A stretch of 64,000 nucleotides of DNA from Xanthobacter sp. NM-59 (GCF_021401125.1 NZ_JACBFQ010000003.1:357780-421779); one strand, 5' to 3'; positions 18,921 through 28,644 are shown, numbered from the stretch's first letter. Translations and numbers: made by a program. The notes: a model not told the origin generated them from the sequence alone.

Positions 18921-20609
18921 TCAACCCTCATCCCGGAAGCGGTTTGTGATGGGATAGCGGCGGTCGCGGCCGAAATTGCGCGGCGTCACCTTCACGCCCG
19001 GCGCCGCCTGACGGCGCTTATATTCGGCAATGGTAAGAAGGCGCTCCACCCGCTTCACCACCGCCGGGTCAAACCCTTCCTCGATCACGCTTGCAACCGG
19101 CGCCTCCAGCTCCACCAGCCGGAACAAAATGGCGTCCAGAATGGAGTAAGGCGGTAGGGAATCCTCGTCCTTCTGGTTCTCGCGCAGCTCGGCGGTGGGC
19201 GGCTTGTCGATGAGGCGGTCGGCGATCACCGTGCCGCCGGGGCCCAGCGCCCAGGCCGGCTTCCAGGCATTGCGCAGGCGGGATAGGCGGAACACCTCGG
19301 TCTTGTACAGATCCTTGATGGGATTGTAGCCGCCATTCATGTCGCCATAGAGGGTGGCATAGCCGGTGGACATCTCGGATTTGTTGCCGGTGGTCACCAC
19401 CATGCCGCCGAACTTGTTGGAAATGGACATCAACAGCGTGCCGCGCACCCGCGACTGAAGATTTTCCTCCGTCACGTCCCGTTCCCTGCCGGCGAACACG
19501 GGCTGAAGCACCGCCTCCAGCCCTTCCACCGCGGGGGCGATCGGCAGGGTGTCGTAGCGCACGCCCAGCGCATCGGCGACCGCAGCCGCGTCGGAAAGGC
19601 TCTCGCCAGAGGTGTAGCGGTAGGGCAGCATGATGCAATGCACCCGTTCCGGCCCCAGCGCATCCACCGCCATGGCCGCGCACAGGGCGCTGTCGATGCC
19701 GCCGGAAAGGCCGATCACCACGCCCGGGAAGCGGTTCTTGTTCACATAGTCCTTCAGGCCCAGCACGCAGGCGGCATAATCGGCCCTGTCCTCCTCGGTG
19801 CGGTCGGTGATGCCGCCCTCGGTCATGGCCCAGCCGGTGGGCAGGCGCTCCCACCGGGTCACGCGCACCCGCTCCTCGAAGCTGGGGAACTGGAGCGCCA
19901 GGAAGCGATCGGCGTTGAGGCAGAAGGAGGCGCCGTCGAACACCAGTTCGTCCTGGCCGCCCACCTGGTTCACATAGAGCAGCGGCAGGCGGCTCTCCAC
20001 CACCCGCGCCACCGCCACGTTCTCCCGTTCCTCATAGACCGAGCGGCGATAAGGCGAGCCATTGGGCACCAGCAGGATTTCGGCCCCGGTCTCGGCCAGG
20101 CACTCCACCACGTCCGGCCCCCAGATATCCTCGCAGACGGGCACGCCCAGGCGCACCCCCTTGAACGGGATCGGCCCCGGCATGGGGCCGGCGGCGAAGA
20201 CGCGCTTCTCATCGAACACGCCGTAATTGGGCAGGTCGACCTTGTGGCGAACCGCGGAAATGCCGCCATTCTCCAGCAGCAGCACCGAATTATAGAGCTT
20301 GCCGCCCTCCACCCAGGGCGAGCCGATGAGCAGAGCCGGGCCCTCCACCGTTTCTGCTGCCAGCTCTTCCATGGCCTTGCGGCAGGCGGCCTGGAACGAA
20401 GGCTTCAGCACCAGGTCCTCGGGCGGATAGCCGGCGATGAAGAGTTCGGAGAACACCACGAGGTCGGCGCCGGAAAGCCGCGCCGCGTCGCGGGTGCGGC
20501 GGGCCAGCTCCAGGTTTCCGGAAACATCGCCCACGGTGGGGTTCAGCTGGGCGACGGCAATGAAAAGGGTGTTCGCGGGGGTGCTGGCGGGCGTGTTCAT
20601 CGTGCTCAT
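18921..20609 (-). CDS. nadE: Glutamine-dependent NAD+ synthetase
   Basis: A 562-residue two-domain enzyme that amidates nicotinic acid adenine dinucleotide to NAD+ using glutamine. The N-terminal nitrilase-like amidotransferase domain has FSELFIAGYPPEDL and the nucleophile Cys in VPVCEDIWGPD near residue 158. The C-terminal synthetase has the ATP-pyrophosphatase loop GLSGGIDSALCA near 300 and MSTGYATLYGDMNGG. Length is normal. It lies 40 bases downstream of the S49 peptidase gene on the same strand and may be co-transcribed. Confidence 0.96.
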   Translation of the reverse strand: MSTMNTPASTPANTLFIAVAQLNPTVGDVSGNLELARRTRDAARLSGADLVVFSELFIAGYPPEDLVLKPSFQAACRKAMEELAAETVEGPALLIGSPWVEGGKLYNSVLLLENGGISAVRHKVDLPNYGVFDEKRVFAAGPMPGPIPFKGVRLGVPVCEDIWGPDVVECLAETGAEILLVPNGSPYRRSVYEERENVAVARVVESRLPLLYVNQVGGQDELVFDGASFCLNADRFLALQFPSFEERVRVTRWERLPTGWAMTEGGITDRTEEDRADYAACVLGLKDYVNKNRFPGVVIGLSGGIDSALCAAMAVDALGPERVHCIMLPYRYTSGESLSDAAAVADALGVRYDTLPIAPAVEGLEAVLQPVFAGRERDVTEENLQSRVRGTLLMSISNKFGGMVVTTGNKSEMSTGYATLYGDMNGGYNPIKDLYKTEVFRLSRLRNAWKPAWALGPGGTVIADRLIDKPPTAELRENQKDEDSLPPYSILDAILFRLVELEAPVASVIEEGFDPAVVKRVERLLTIAEYKRRQAAPGVKVTPRNFGRDRRYPITNRFRDEG

Positions 20610-20649
20610 CTACCGGGCCGGCGGGAAGGGGGGAAAAGCAGGGGGGCGT

Positions 20650-21519
20650 TCACAGGCCGTAGCGGGCCCACAGGGCGCGCTCCTCGGCGGCGGCGACGGC
20701 GCCGGCCGCCGCATGATGGGCAAGGCTGGCCGAAAAGCCGCCGGAGCGGCGCAAAAAGAAGGGCTTCGGCGCTTCCATCAAGGGCGTCTGAACCTTTTCG
20801 CCATAGCGGGCGCGCAGGGTGGAGCGTACATCGCCCAACCCGTCGAGCAACCCCAGGCCGAGCGCCTGGGTGGCCAGCCAGAACTCGCCCGAGAACAGGG
20901 TGGCGTCATCCGCCGTCAACGTCACGCCCCGGCGCGAACGCACCAAGTCCGCAAACACCACGTGCAGTTCCTTCAGCAGGGTGTCGAGCCGCTCCACATC
21001 CTCCGGGCGCTCGGGCTGGAAGGGATCGAGGGTGACCTTCCGCTCGCCGGCCGTGTAGACGCGCCGCTCGATGCCGAAGCGGGCAATGGCCTTATCCAGG
21101 CCGAAGCCGGCGCTCACCACGCCGATGGAGCCCACCACCGAGCACGGATCGGCGAAGATCTCGTCCGCAGCGCAGGCGATCATGTAGCCACCGGAGGCCG
21201 CCACATCCTCCACGAAGGCGAAGACGTGCTTCTCCTTCTCCTCCGCCAGCGCCCGGATGCGCTTGAAAATGAGGTGCGACTGCACCGGCGAGCCGCCGGG
21301 CGAATTGATGAGCAGCGCCACCGCCGGCGCCTCTTTCATCGCGAACGCCTTCTCCAGCGCCTTGGCGCAGCCGGCAAGGGTGAGCGAGGCGGAGAAGGGA
21401 GAGCTCATGCCGATGGCGCCGGAAAGGCGCACCACGGGCACCACCGGCGCCTCGGGGCGCCAGCTCTTGGGCAGAAGGGCGCGCAGGCGGCGCGGGAGGA
21501 AGGAGAGGGGATCGGCCAT
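20650..21519 (-). CDS. sppA: S49-family signal-peptide-peptidase-like protease (SppA/SohB type)
   Basis: A 289-residue S49 serine protease. The catalytic Ser is in VAASGGYMIACAADEIFADP and the general-base Lys is likely the one in GERKVTLDP. LLINSPGGSP forms the oxyanion region. This is the short single-domain class of about 300 residues and should clear cleaved signal peptides or other membrane fragments. No clear N-terminal transmembrane span is visible, unlike many SppA proteins. The ATG at 21519 gives MADPLSFLPRR; a longer upstream frame was rejected. The region before its start carries a 19-bp tandem array. Confidence 0.88.
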   Translation of the reverse strand: MADPLSFLPRRLRALLPKSWRPEAPVVPVVRLSGAIGMSSPFSASLTLAGCAKALEKAFAMKEAPAVALLINSPGGSPVQSHLIFKRIRALAEEKEKHVFAFVEDVAASGGYMIACAADEIFADPCSVVGSIGVVSAGFGLDKAIARFGIERRVYTAGERKVTLDPFQPERPEDVERLDTLLKELHVVFADLVRSRRGVTLTADDATLFSGEFWLATQALGLGLLDGLGDVRSTLRARYGEKVQTPLMEAPKPFFLRRSGGFSASLAHHAAAGAVAAAEERALWARYGL

Positions 21520-22237
21520 GCTTGAGATGTAAGCCGCGCAGGCGACGGCCTCAAGGCACCGCGAAGCCCGCCGCCAGGATCTTTCCAACGACGCGCGACA
21601 CACCCGCCGCGCCGGACGAGCCCGCGGGCGAGCCCGGAGCCACGCGGCAAGCCCCGCCCTCGCTCAGCCCAAGCCCTGCCGATTTGTCTTGCCGCCGACG
21701 ATCCGTCTTGGCCCGAATGATCCGTCTTGGCCCGAGTGATCCGTCTTGGCCCGGATGATCCGTCTTGACCCGGATGATCCGATCTGGCGCTGACGACCCA
21801 ACTTCGCCCTGACAATCTATCCTAGCCCTGGAGATCTAGCCTTACCCCAGGGAATTATCCTGGCCGTGATGGTCAGTTCTAGCCCTGATGATCCGTCTGG
21901 CCACTGACCATCAGGCCGAACCCCGTCGATCCGTCCGGGCCCCAATGATCCGTCCTGGCCCCAACGATCCGCCTTGGCGGGGGCTATCGGTTCCGGCCTT
22001 GCCGATCATGCCCCGACCACGCCCATCGATCCGGCGCCGCCCCTCGGTCCCAGCCGCGCATTTGTCTTGGCGCAGAGGCGACGCCCCGCGGGCCAAACCC
22101 CATTCGTTGAACAAGGCTCACGTCCAGCCAACCGGATTCGGGGATGGAGATCCTGGCCCGATCGTCGCCCCACAGGGCAACTCGCCCCAGCCGCCCGACG
22201 GCGCGGCGAAGCGGCTGCGCGGCGCGGCGCGCCCGCC
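21520..22237. other. Gene-free region upstream of sppA with a tandem array
   Basis: 718 bases between the sppA start and the stop of the methyltransferase gene, both on the minus strand. About half is the 19-bp repeat array (21681-22022). Reading frames on both strands through it are repetitive and unlike real protein. Any promoter for sppA should lie in 21520-21680. Confidence 0.6.
21681..22022. repeat. Tandem array of about 18 units of a degenerate 19-bp repeat
   Basis: Units begin every 19 bases from 21681: 21700, 21719, 21738, 21757, 21776, 21795 and so on to 22004, with no insertion or deletion. The consensus is close to GATCCGTCTTGGCCCGAAT. Units 2-5 are nearly identical; units 6-10 and 12 have drifted strongly; units 13-15 match the consensus well again. 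The region is not translated in any convincing frame. Confidence 0.9.
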
Positions 22238-23011
22238 TCAGCCCAGGCCCTGCGCATCACGCAACACCGCCTCTGCGGCGGCGGTGGGGTTGCCGTGCGC
22301 ATCGGCGAGCGCCAGGCCGGGCAGGAGACGCAATGGGGTGCGCCGGCCCTTCACCGCCCGCACCAGCAGGCGCACCGCCGGCGCATCCGGCCGGGGATGA
22401 ACCGCGAGAAGCTCCGCCGCGCCGAAGCGCCCGGCAAGCGCGCCGAGAATCGCCCCCAGCTCCTCCGGTCGGTGGATGAGACACAGCACGCCCCCCGGCG
22501 CGAGGCACCGATAGGCCGCCTTCACCCATGCCCCCAGCAGTTCCCCCGCCGCCATGTGGGCGCGGGCGCGGCCCGCATGGGGCGAGATCTGGTGCGCGGC
22601 ATTCGCGTTGAAAGGCGGGTTCATCAGCACGAGGTCCGCCGCCCCCGGCTGCGGCTCCGCCGGTCCGGATGGACGGGCAAGGGTGAGCACATCCCCCGCC
22701 ACGACGGTGCAGCGCGCCGCCCAGCCGTTGACGTCCACATTCTGAAGGGCGAGGGCCGCGAGGTCCGGATCGATCTCCACCAGCGTGCCGCGCGCCTGCG
22801 GCACCCGCGCGAGGAAGGACAGCCCCGCCCCGCCCACGCCGGCTCCCAGGTCCACCATCGCGCGGCAGGCCTGCGGCCCCAGCGCCGCCAGCAGCACCGC
22901 ATCATGCCCCACCCGATGGCCACGGGCCGGCTGCCGCAGCGCCACGCGGCCACCCAGAATGGCATCGCGGGTGACATCGGCGGGTGGATTTTTGCCCAAG
23001 GGGGGAATCAT
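22238..23011 (-). CDS. TrmN6-like SAM-dependent methyltransferase
   Basis: A 257-residue class I methyltransferase of the COG4123/TrmN6 group, whose studied member methylates N6 of A37 in tRNA1(Val). The SAM loop MVDLGAGVGGAGL is near residue 52. The acidic ribose-binding EIDPDL follows, and the N6-adenine motif NPPFNAN lies near 130. The start ATG overlaps the stop of the upstream DUF2007 gene (ATGA, 23008-23011), so the two are translationally coupled. RNA is the likelier substrate, but DNA or protein cannot be excluded. Confidence 0.82.
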   Translation of the reverse strand: MIPPLGKNPPADVTRDAILGGRVALRQPARGHRVGHDAVLLAALGPQACRAMVDLGAGVGGAGLSFLARVPQARGTLVEIDPDLAALALQNVDVNGWAARCTVVAGDVLTLARPSGPAEPQPGAADLVLMNPPFNANAAHQISPHAGRARAHMAAGELLGAWVKAAYRCLAPGGVLCLIHRPEELGAILGALAGRFGAAELLAVHPRPDAPAVRLLVRAVKGRRTPLRLLPGLALADAHGNPTAAAEAVLRDAQGLG

Positions 23012-23235
23012 GGCGGATCCTGCAGGGCCGCGCCGAAGCCGGCCTCCATCAACAGGCGCCGGGCGCGGTCGGCATCCTCGTCCACCACCAGCAGGCGGCG
23101 GGGCAGAATACCGATGGAGCCTTCAAGAGCGCTGATATGCGCATCCGCGACCAAATGGCCGATTTCCGCCGCATCGAGCAGGGCTTCGATGGCGCCGAGC
23201 AACACCAAGTCATTGGTTCGCAGCAGCTCCCGCAT
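23008..23235 (-). CDS. DUF2007-type small putative signal-transducing protein
   Basis: A 75-residue protein. MRELLRTNDLVLLGAIEALL, then ADAHISALEGSIGILPRRLLV and a C-terminal DADRARRLLMEAG match the DUF2007 fold (a ferredoxin-like PII-related domain). The ATG at 23235 was picked because the long upstream extension reads antisense to the ispB coding region. It is coupled to the TrmN6-like gene by a four-base overlap, an arrangement I associate with Rhizobiales. Its function is unknown. Confidence 0.85.
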   Translation of the reverse strand: MRELLRTNDLVLLGAIEALLDAAEIGHLVADAHISALEGSIGILPRRLLVVDEDADRARRLLMEAGFGAALQDPP

Positions 23236-23374
23236 CCTCACCCGCTCCCGCCTTGAACCGGCATCCATGTGGATGCGGCCCCTGCCCTTGGGGTCGAACT
23301 GTTGCGAACCCCTTGCGCCAAGCCCCTGGGCATCCCTATGGTGCGCCCGCAAAATTGACAAGCGGGGGCGTTTC

Positions 23375-24382
23375 TTGGCCATCGTTCTTCCGTTCGAGCC
23401 CAACGAGCCGTCCATTGACGCCCTGGTGCGTCTCGTGAAAGCGGACATGGAACGCGTGAACGCCGCCATTCTGGCGCGCACCGGCTCCGACGTGGCGATG
23501 ATCCCGGAGGTGGCGAACCACCTCATCTCTTCCGGCGGCAAGCGGCTGCGGCCGATGCTGACGCTCGCCTGCGCCGCGCTCAGCGGCTATGAGGGCGACG
23601 GCCACATCAAGCTCTCCGCCTCGGTGGAGTTCATGCACACCGCCACCCTCCTCCATGACGATGTGGTGGACGAGAGCGACATGCGCCGGGGCAAGCTGGC
23701 CGCCCGCAAGCTGTGGGGCAACGAGGCCAGCGTGCTGGTGGGCGACTTCCTGCTGGGCCAGGCCTTCAAGATGATGGTGGAAGTGGGCTCGCTCACCTGC
23801 CTGGACATCCTGTCCAACGCCGCCAGCGTCATCGCCGAGGGCGAGGTGATGCAGCTCGCCGCCGCCAAGAACACCCAGACCTCGGAGGACGACTATCTGG
23901 CCGTTATCCGTGGCAAGACGGCCGAGCTGTTCGCCGCCGCCTGCGAGGTGGGCGCGGTGCTGGGCGAGCGGCCCAAGGCCGAGCACGCCGCCTGCCGCTC
24001 CTACGGCATGAATCTCGGCATCGCCTTCCAGCTGGTGGACGACGCGCTGGACTATGGCGGCAGCCAGCAGAAGCTCGGCAAGAACGTGGGTGACGACTTC
24101 CGCGAGGGCAAGATCACCCTGCCCGTGCTGCTCGCCTTCCGCCGGGGCGACGAGAGCGAGCGCGGCTTCTGGCAGAAATGCCTGGAGCATGGCGACGTGA
24201 CCGACGCGGACCTCAAGCAGGCCATTGCCCTGCTCATGAAGCACCGGGCGCTGGCCGATACGGTGGAGCGCGCCCGCCACTACGGCGCCATCGCCAAGGA
24301 TGCGCTGGCCCTGTTCCCGGCAAGCCCGGCCAAGTCCGCCTTGTCGCAGGCCGTGGACTTCTGCCTCGCCCGCGCCCACTGA
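23375..24382 (+). CDS. ispB: Polyprenyl (octa/decaprenyl) diphosphate synthase
   Basis: A 335-residue trans-isoprenyl diphosphate synthase that makes the ubiquinone side chain. The first Asp-rich motif is HDDVVDESD near residue 94, the second DDALDYGG near 222, with SSGGKRLRPML near 50. A TTG at 23375 is the best start because the resulting N-terminus (AIVLPFEPNEPSIDALV) resembles other alphaproteobacterial members. The frame stays open for 1.4 kb upstream through the repeat array, and that extension is not credible. Chain length (C40 or C50) is not decidable by eye; ubiquinone-10 is usual in this group. Confidence 0.93.
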   Translation: MAIVLPFEPNEPSIDALVRLVKADMERVNAAILARTGSDVAMIPEVANHLISSGGKRLRPMLTLACAALSGYEGDGHIKLSASVEFMHTATLLHDDVVDESDMRRGKLAARKLWGNEASVLVGDFLLGQAFKMMVEVGSLTCLDILSNAASVIAEGEVMQLAAAKNTQTSEDDYLAVIRGKTAELFAAACEVGAVLGERPKAEHAACRSYGMNLGIAFQLVDDALDYGGSQQKLGKNVGDDFREGKITLPVLLAFRRGDESERGFWQKCLEHGDVTDADLKQAIALLMKHRALADTVERARHYGAIAKDALALFPASPAKSALSQAVDFCLARAH

Positions 24383-24394
24383 GCCCGCGCCGGC

Positions 24395-24718
24395 TCACGC
24401 TCCGCGCGGGCCGAGCACGATGACGGCCGCGCCGGCGAGGCACAAAGCCGCGCCGGCCGCGTCCCAGCGATCGGGCCGAACGCCTTCCACGGCCCACAGC
24501 CACGCGAGCGACGCCACGATGTAGATGCCGCCATAGGCCGCGAAGGCCCGCCCCGCCGCCGGCGCATCGACGAAGGTGAGCGCGACAGCAAAGGCGGAGA
24601 GGCTGGCAAGCCCCGCCAGCAGCCACCACGGCGACCCGCCATGGCGCGCCACCTGCCAGAAGGCAAAGCAGCCGGCAATTTCGCCAAGAGCCGCGAACAG
24701 AAAAGCGGGCAAGGTCAT
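24395..24718 (-). CDS. YnfA/UPF0060-type small membrane protein
   Basis: A 107-residue four-span membrane protein. [16 protein letters not shown], the central [18 protein letters not shown] and [12 protein letters not shown] are the UPF0060 landmarks. The fold is related to small multidrug resistance proteins, but the transported substrate is not established. It is convergent with ispB, whose stop is 12 bases away. The ATG at 24718 was chosen; the long upstream frame is a GC-rich artefact. Confidence 0.88.
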   Translation of the reverse strand: MTLPAFLFAALGEIAGCFAFWQVARHGGSPWWLLAGLASLSAFAVALTFVDAPAAGRAFAAYGGIYIVASLAWLWAVEGVRPDRWDAAGAALCLAGAAVIVLGPRGA

Positions 24719-25760
24719 GTCGTCCTCATGGGCGGTCGGGGCCTGCGGCGATTGCCGCTTCGAGCGACAAGGCTTCGGCCGGGCCGGGCCGGGCAAGACG
24801 CCTATTGTACCACCACCCCAGCCCTGTGGGACGCGGCCCGACACGCGCCCGCATACGCCCCTCCTGCGCATACCCTGCATGCCCCTTGCCCCACGCGCCC
24901 TTATCCCACGCGCCCTTGGGGCCTCGCCCCGAACACGCACCGAGGATGCAGAACGGCGCTGACGGCCTCCCCCACGCGGCCCCGGGGCCGAGCCCTTCGG
25001 GTGCCCCCAGCGCTGTGACCGCCTCTCCATGCGGAGGCCGCCCCTTTACCGTTAAGCCGTCGCGGATGAGCGGTGCGGATCGGCCCGCGCCATCATGGGC
25101 AGGATTGCGCGGCCCGCCCCCGCGATCTGGTACCCGAAGTCTTCGGGGCACGAAGAATCCGGGCGCGAAGAAAGGGCCTCGACTCGATGTGCCTACGACG
25201 ATCGACGCGCCGCGAAGGGAGAGGCCCAAGCCTGCCACCCGGATGCCCCCGACAGCGCCGCGTCGCCCATTTGCGGCCGAGCGCCCACAATGCAGAATAG
25301 AAAATCACGCCCGCGATATGGCTTCAGCTCTTATGTGGACGCTGGAACACGCTATCGATTTGCTTTTACAGGTTTCCGTAACGCAAATCGCTTCCCGCTT
25401 CGCTGGGAAACGTTCCGGACCAGAGGGAAGGATCGCGAAGGCCATTGCGGGTTCAAAGCCGGAACCATCTCCGTGGGTCTCGGAGGGCGGGGCGCGCATG
25501 GTTCCTTGAATGAACAAGCCTTTTGACACCCCGGCGCCCACCGCGCTCGGACACGCCCGATCTCTTGCCCCCCGGAGCGGCCGCTACTTAGGCGAAAGGG
25601 GAAACGCGCCCAACCCGTCGGATGGCGATCGCGCTCCGCCTGAAACGGCTTCTGCCCGGCTGCGGAGGAACAGGATCGCCCCAGCTTTCGCAGCGCGTAA
25701 GCCCGTCACCCCTCCCTGTCATCTCGGGCGAAGGCAATCTCCGGCGTAGACGCGGCCGCC
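24719..25760. other. One-kilobase tract without a recognisable gene
   Basis: It contains a 15-bp direct repeat (24875-24919) and a locally A+T-richer segment (about 25300-25420). In that segment, AAATCGCTTCCCGCTTCGCTGGGAAACG looks like a distant copy of the window's dispersed repeat. A plus-strand frame from 25095 to 25526 encodes an Arg-rich peptide with no family I recognise, and codon use gives no support. Non-coding or eroded sequence is my reading. Confidence 0.5.
24875..24919. repeat. Short 15-bp tandem repeat, about three units
   Basis: CCCACGCGCCCTT occurs at 24890-24902 and again at 24905-24917, preceded by a related unit ATGCCCCTTGCCCC. The unit resembles CCCAAGCGCGCCTTT at about 28890 in the next gene-free tract. 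Confidence 0.6.
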
Positions 25761-26630
25761 TCAGCGCAGAACCGTGGATCGCACCCACCAGTCCGGGTGT
25801 GCGGCCGTCACCCGCCGGGCCAAAGCAACGGCGGAGCGGCAGCTCTGGGTGAGGGCGAAAACGGTGGCTCCCGAACCGGACATGCGCACCAGCAAGGCTT
25901 CGGGCAGGCTGGCCAGATGCTCCATCACATCCTGAATGCGCTGGGCCACCACACGGGCCGGCGGCTCCAGATCATTGGGTAGAGCGGCCAAGGCGGCGCG
26001 GAGCGCCCCGGCCTCGCGCGGGAGGGTGGCCGGATGCTCCGGCCCCGGCAGCACTTCCCCGGCACGCAGGCCCAGGGTGCGGAACACATCCGCCGTGGGC
26101 ACCGCCACCCGGCAGTTCACGAGCACCGCTGGCAGAAGCGGCAGATCCAAAGGCGCGGACAGATCATGACCGACGCCACGCATGATCCGCGCCCGGGGGT
26201 CGAGGCACACGGTCACGTCGGCGCCGGTGGCGCGGGCCGCCGCGAACAGGCGGGGATCATCGGCCGCGACACCGTTGAGACCGGCCAGAAGGCGCAGTGC
26301 CGCGGCGGCGTCGGACGAACCCCCGCCCAGCCCGGCGGCCACGGGCAGGCGCTTCACCAGGCGGAACGCGCCAAGCCTTGCTCCCACCACTTCCCGCGCG
26401 AAGGCAGATGCGGCCTTGAGCACCAGATTTTCCGCGTCGGGGCCCGCATCCACGGCTGTGGGGCCGGCCACGTCAAGCCCCAGCGGCGCTCCGGGATCGA
26501 GCGAAACGAGATCCGCCGCGCCTGCGAATGCTACGAGACTCACAAGATCATGATACCCATCTGGCCGTCGGCCCGTGACCCTCAAGGTCAGGTTGATCTT
26601 GGCCGGAGCCTTGGCGACGAGCGGATGCAT
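25761..26630 (-). CDS. ispE: 4-diphosphocytidyl-2-C-methyl-D-erythritol kinase
   Basis: A 289-residue GHMP kinase of the non-mevalonate isoprenoid pathway that phosphorylates CDP-methylerythritol at O2. It shows AKAPAKINLTLRV at the start, the ATP-binding glycine loop PVAAGLGGGSSDAAAAL near residue 100 and the third motif VRMSGSGATVFAL near 250. The ATG at 26630 gives the usual N-terminus; upstream in-frame codons were rejected. It is divergent from the TPR protein gene and, with ispB nearby, supplies the isoprenoid branch. Confidence 0.95.
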   Translation of the reverse strand: MHPLVAKAPAKINLTLRVTGRRPDGYHDLVSLVAFAGAADLVSLDPGAPLGLDVAGPTAVDAGPDAENLVLKAASAFAREVVGARLGAFRLVKRLPVAAGLGGGSSDAAAALRLLAGLNGVAADDPRLFAAARATGADVTVCLDPRARIMRGVGHDLSAPLDLPLLPAVLVNCRVAVPTADVFRTLGLRAGEVLPGPEHPATLPREAGALRAALAALPNDLEPPARVVAQRIQDVMEHLASLPEALLVRMSGSGATVFALTQSCRSAVALARRVTAAHPDWWVRSTVLR

Positions 26631-26871
26631 GGCCGCCCTTATGCCGCGCCGCAGGAGGGGCCGCAAGGTTCCGCCCATGCCGGAAGCGGACGACCCACGG
26701 GGCATTAGGGGGCGGCGGAACACCTTCCGCCGCCCCCTCGCCATGGCATCAAGACCGCGTGACGGCACGCAAACTTGCGGCGCACGCGGAAAGCGGCCAT
26801 CCTCCCGCCATCTCGCCGCGCTTGAATAGCGCGTTGCAACGGCCGCACAGGCTCTTCAGGATTCTCGATCG

Positions 26872-28626
26872 GTGAAGATTCCCCGCCTCTCCTCCTCCGT
26901 GGCCCTGGCTGTCGGCCTTGCCGCGGTGATGCACCTTGCTTTGCCCGTCACGGCACGCGCCGAGGCCCCGGCGGACCTGTCCGTGGATGAGGATCCCACC
27001 GTCTCGGGCAGCTACCTTGCCGCGCGCTTCGCCAGCTCCGAGCGCGATACGGACGCCGCGGTGACTTATCTGCGCAACCTGCTGCGCCTTGATTCGCGCA
27101 ATGCGGAAGTGGTGGAGCGCACCTTCTTCGCCACCCTGGTGGACGGCCAGATGGACGAGGCCATGAAATTGGCCGAGCGCCTGGTGAAGGTGGACCGCAC
27201 CCACCGCATCGCCCGCCTCGCCCTGGCGGTGAAGGCCATCAAGAAGAGCCAGTACCAGACCGCGCGAACCAACCTTTCCCTTTCGGTGCGCGGCCCCATC
27301 GGCGATCTCACCGCCACGCTGCTCGCCGCCTGGACCTTCTTCGGCTCGGGCAACACCAAGGGCGCGGTGGAGCTCATCGACCACCTGCAGGGGCCCGATT
27401 GGTATGCGCCGCTGAAGGCGCTGCATTCGGGCCTCATCCTCGACGCCGCCGGCAATCGCAAGGAAGCGGGCAAGCGCCTCGCGGAAGCGGTGAAGCTCGA
27501 CCCCGGCTCCTTGCGCACGGCGGATGCCTATGCCCGCTGGCTGTCGCGCAACGAGGGCAAGGAACAGGCGGTCGCCGCCTTGGCCGAGTTCGAGAAGGCC
27601 ATGCCGAACCACCCCATGGTGCTGGCGGAGATCAAGGAGCTGAAGGCCGGAAAGGCCCTTCCGCCCCTCGTCACCACCGCCCAGGAGGGGTCCGCCGAGG
27701 TGCTCTACGGCCTGGGCGCGACCCTGGGCCGGCAGGGCGGTGAGGATCTCGCGCTGGTCTATCTCCAGCTTGCCCACTGGCTCGACCCGCAGCACCCCTT
27801 CGCCACCCTCACCCTGGCCGACCTCTACGAGCAGCTGAAGCAGCCGCTCAAGGCCATCCAGGTCTATGAGAAGGTGCCGCCCACCTCGCCGCTGTGGAAC
27901 AATGCGGAGGTGCAGCTCGCCCTCAATCTCGACGCGGTGGACAAGTCCGCCGAGGCGCGCAAGCACCTTCAGGAGCTGATCGCCGCCAATCCGAAGGATC
28001 TGGAAGCCATCGTGGCGCTGGGCCGCATCCAGCAGTCGCGCAAGATGTTCCCGGAGTGCGCGGGCACCTACAGCAAGGCCATCGACCTCGTTCCGAATCC
28101 GGACAAGGGCAACTGGGCGCTGTTCTACTTCCGCGGCATCTGCAACGAGCGCAGCAAGAACTGGCCGGCGGCCGAGGCCGACCTCAAAAAGGCGCTCATC
28201 CTCAATCCTGACCAGCCCCAGGTGCTGAACTATCTGGGCTATTCCTGGGTCGACCAGGGCGTGAACCTGGACGAGGGGCTGGACATGATCCGCAAGGCGG
28301 TCTCCCTGCGCCCGGACGACGGCCCCATCGTGGACAGCCTGGGCTGGGCCTATTACCGCCTCGGCCGCTATGACGACGCGGTGAACGAGCTGGAGCGGGC
28401 GGTGGAGCTCATGCCGCAGGATCCGGTCATCAACGACCATCTGGGCGATGCTTATTGGAAGGTCGGCCGCCCGCTGGAGGCCGGCTTCCAGTGGAACCAC
28501 GCCCGCGACATGAAGCCCGAGCCCGACGCTCTCGCGAAGATCGAGAAGAAGATCCAGGGCGGTCTCGACGCCGTGGACCAGCCGGCCCCCGTGCGCAAGG
28601 CCGAGGAAGACAAGAAGGCCAACTGA
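26872..28626 (+). CDS. Secreted tetratricopeptide-repeat protein
   Basis: A 584-residue protein starting at GTG 26872 with a signal peptide (hydrophobic core about residues 8-24, cleavage near ARA). It is then built almost entirely of TPR helices: for example YLAARFASSERDTDAAVTYL, NYLGYSWVDQGVNLDEGLDM and SLGWAYYRLGRYDDAVNEL. The C-terminus is Lys/Glu rich. It is a periplasmic or lipid-anchored scaffold of the type often encoded next to ispE in Rhizobiales. No enzymatic motif is visible and partners are unknown. A GC hairpin follows at 28645-28664. Confidence 0.85.
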   Translation: MKIPRLSSSVALAVGLAAVMHLALPVTARAEAPADLSVDEDPTVSGSYLAARFASSERDTDAAVTYLRNLLRLDSRNAEVVERTFFATLVDGQMDEAMKLAERLVKVDRTHRIARLALAVKAIKKSQYQTARTNLSLSVRGPIGDLTATLLAAWTFFGSGNTKGAVELIDHLQGPDWYAPLKALHSGLILDAAGNRKEAGKRLAEAVKLDPGSLRTADAYARWLSRNEGKEQAVAALAEFEKAMPNHPMVLAEIKELKAGKALPPLVTTAQEGSAEVLYGLGATLGRQGGEDLALVYLQLAHWLDPQHPFATLTLADLYEQLKQPLKAIQVYEKVPPTSPLWNNAEVQLALNLDAVDKSAEARKHLQELIAANPKDLEAIVALGRIQQSRKMFPECAGTYSKAIDLVPNPDKGNWALFYFRGICNERSKNWPAAEADLKKALILNPDQPQVLNYLGYSWVDQGVNLDEGLDMIRKAVSLRPDDGPIVDSLGWAYYRLGRYDDAVNELERAVELMPQDPVINDHLGDAYWKVGRPLEAGFQWNHARDMKPEPDALAKIEKKIQGGLDAVDQPAPVRKAEEDKKAN

Positions 28627-28644
28627 GCCTTCCACCCACAACGC

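Noticed and set aside
21681..22022. CRISPR array
   Set aside because: The repeat is only 19 bases with no spacers between units, and no cas gene is in the window.
23355..23360. TTGACA as -35 box of ispB
   Set aside because: It is only 15 bases before the start codon, leaving no room for a -10 box and a leader.
21974..23374. A 467-codon N-terminal extension of the polyprenyl synthase
   Set aside because: It reads through the tandem array and opposite two genes on the other strand; the recognised domain starts at the TTG at 23375.
25095..25526. A 143-codon open frame in the gene-free tract
   Set aside because: The translation is Arg/Gly rich, matches nothing I know, and spans what looks like a decayed dispersed repeat.
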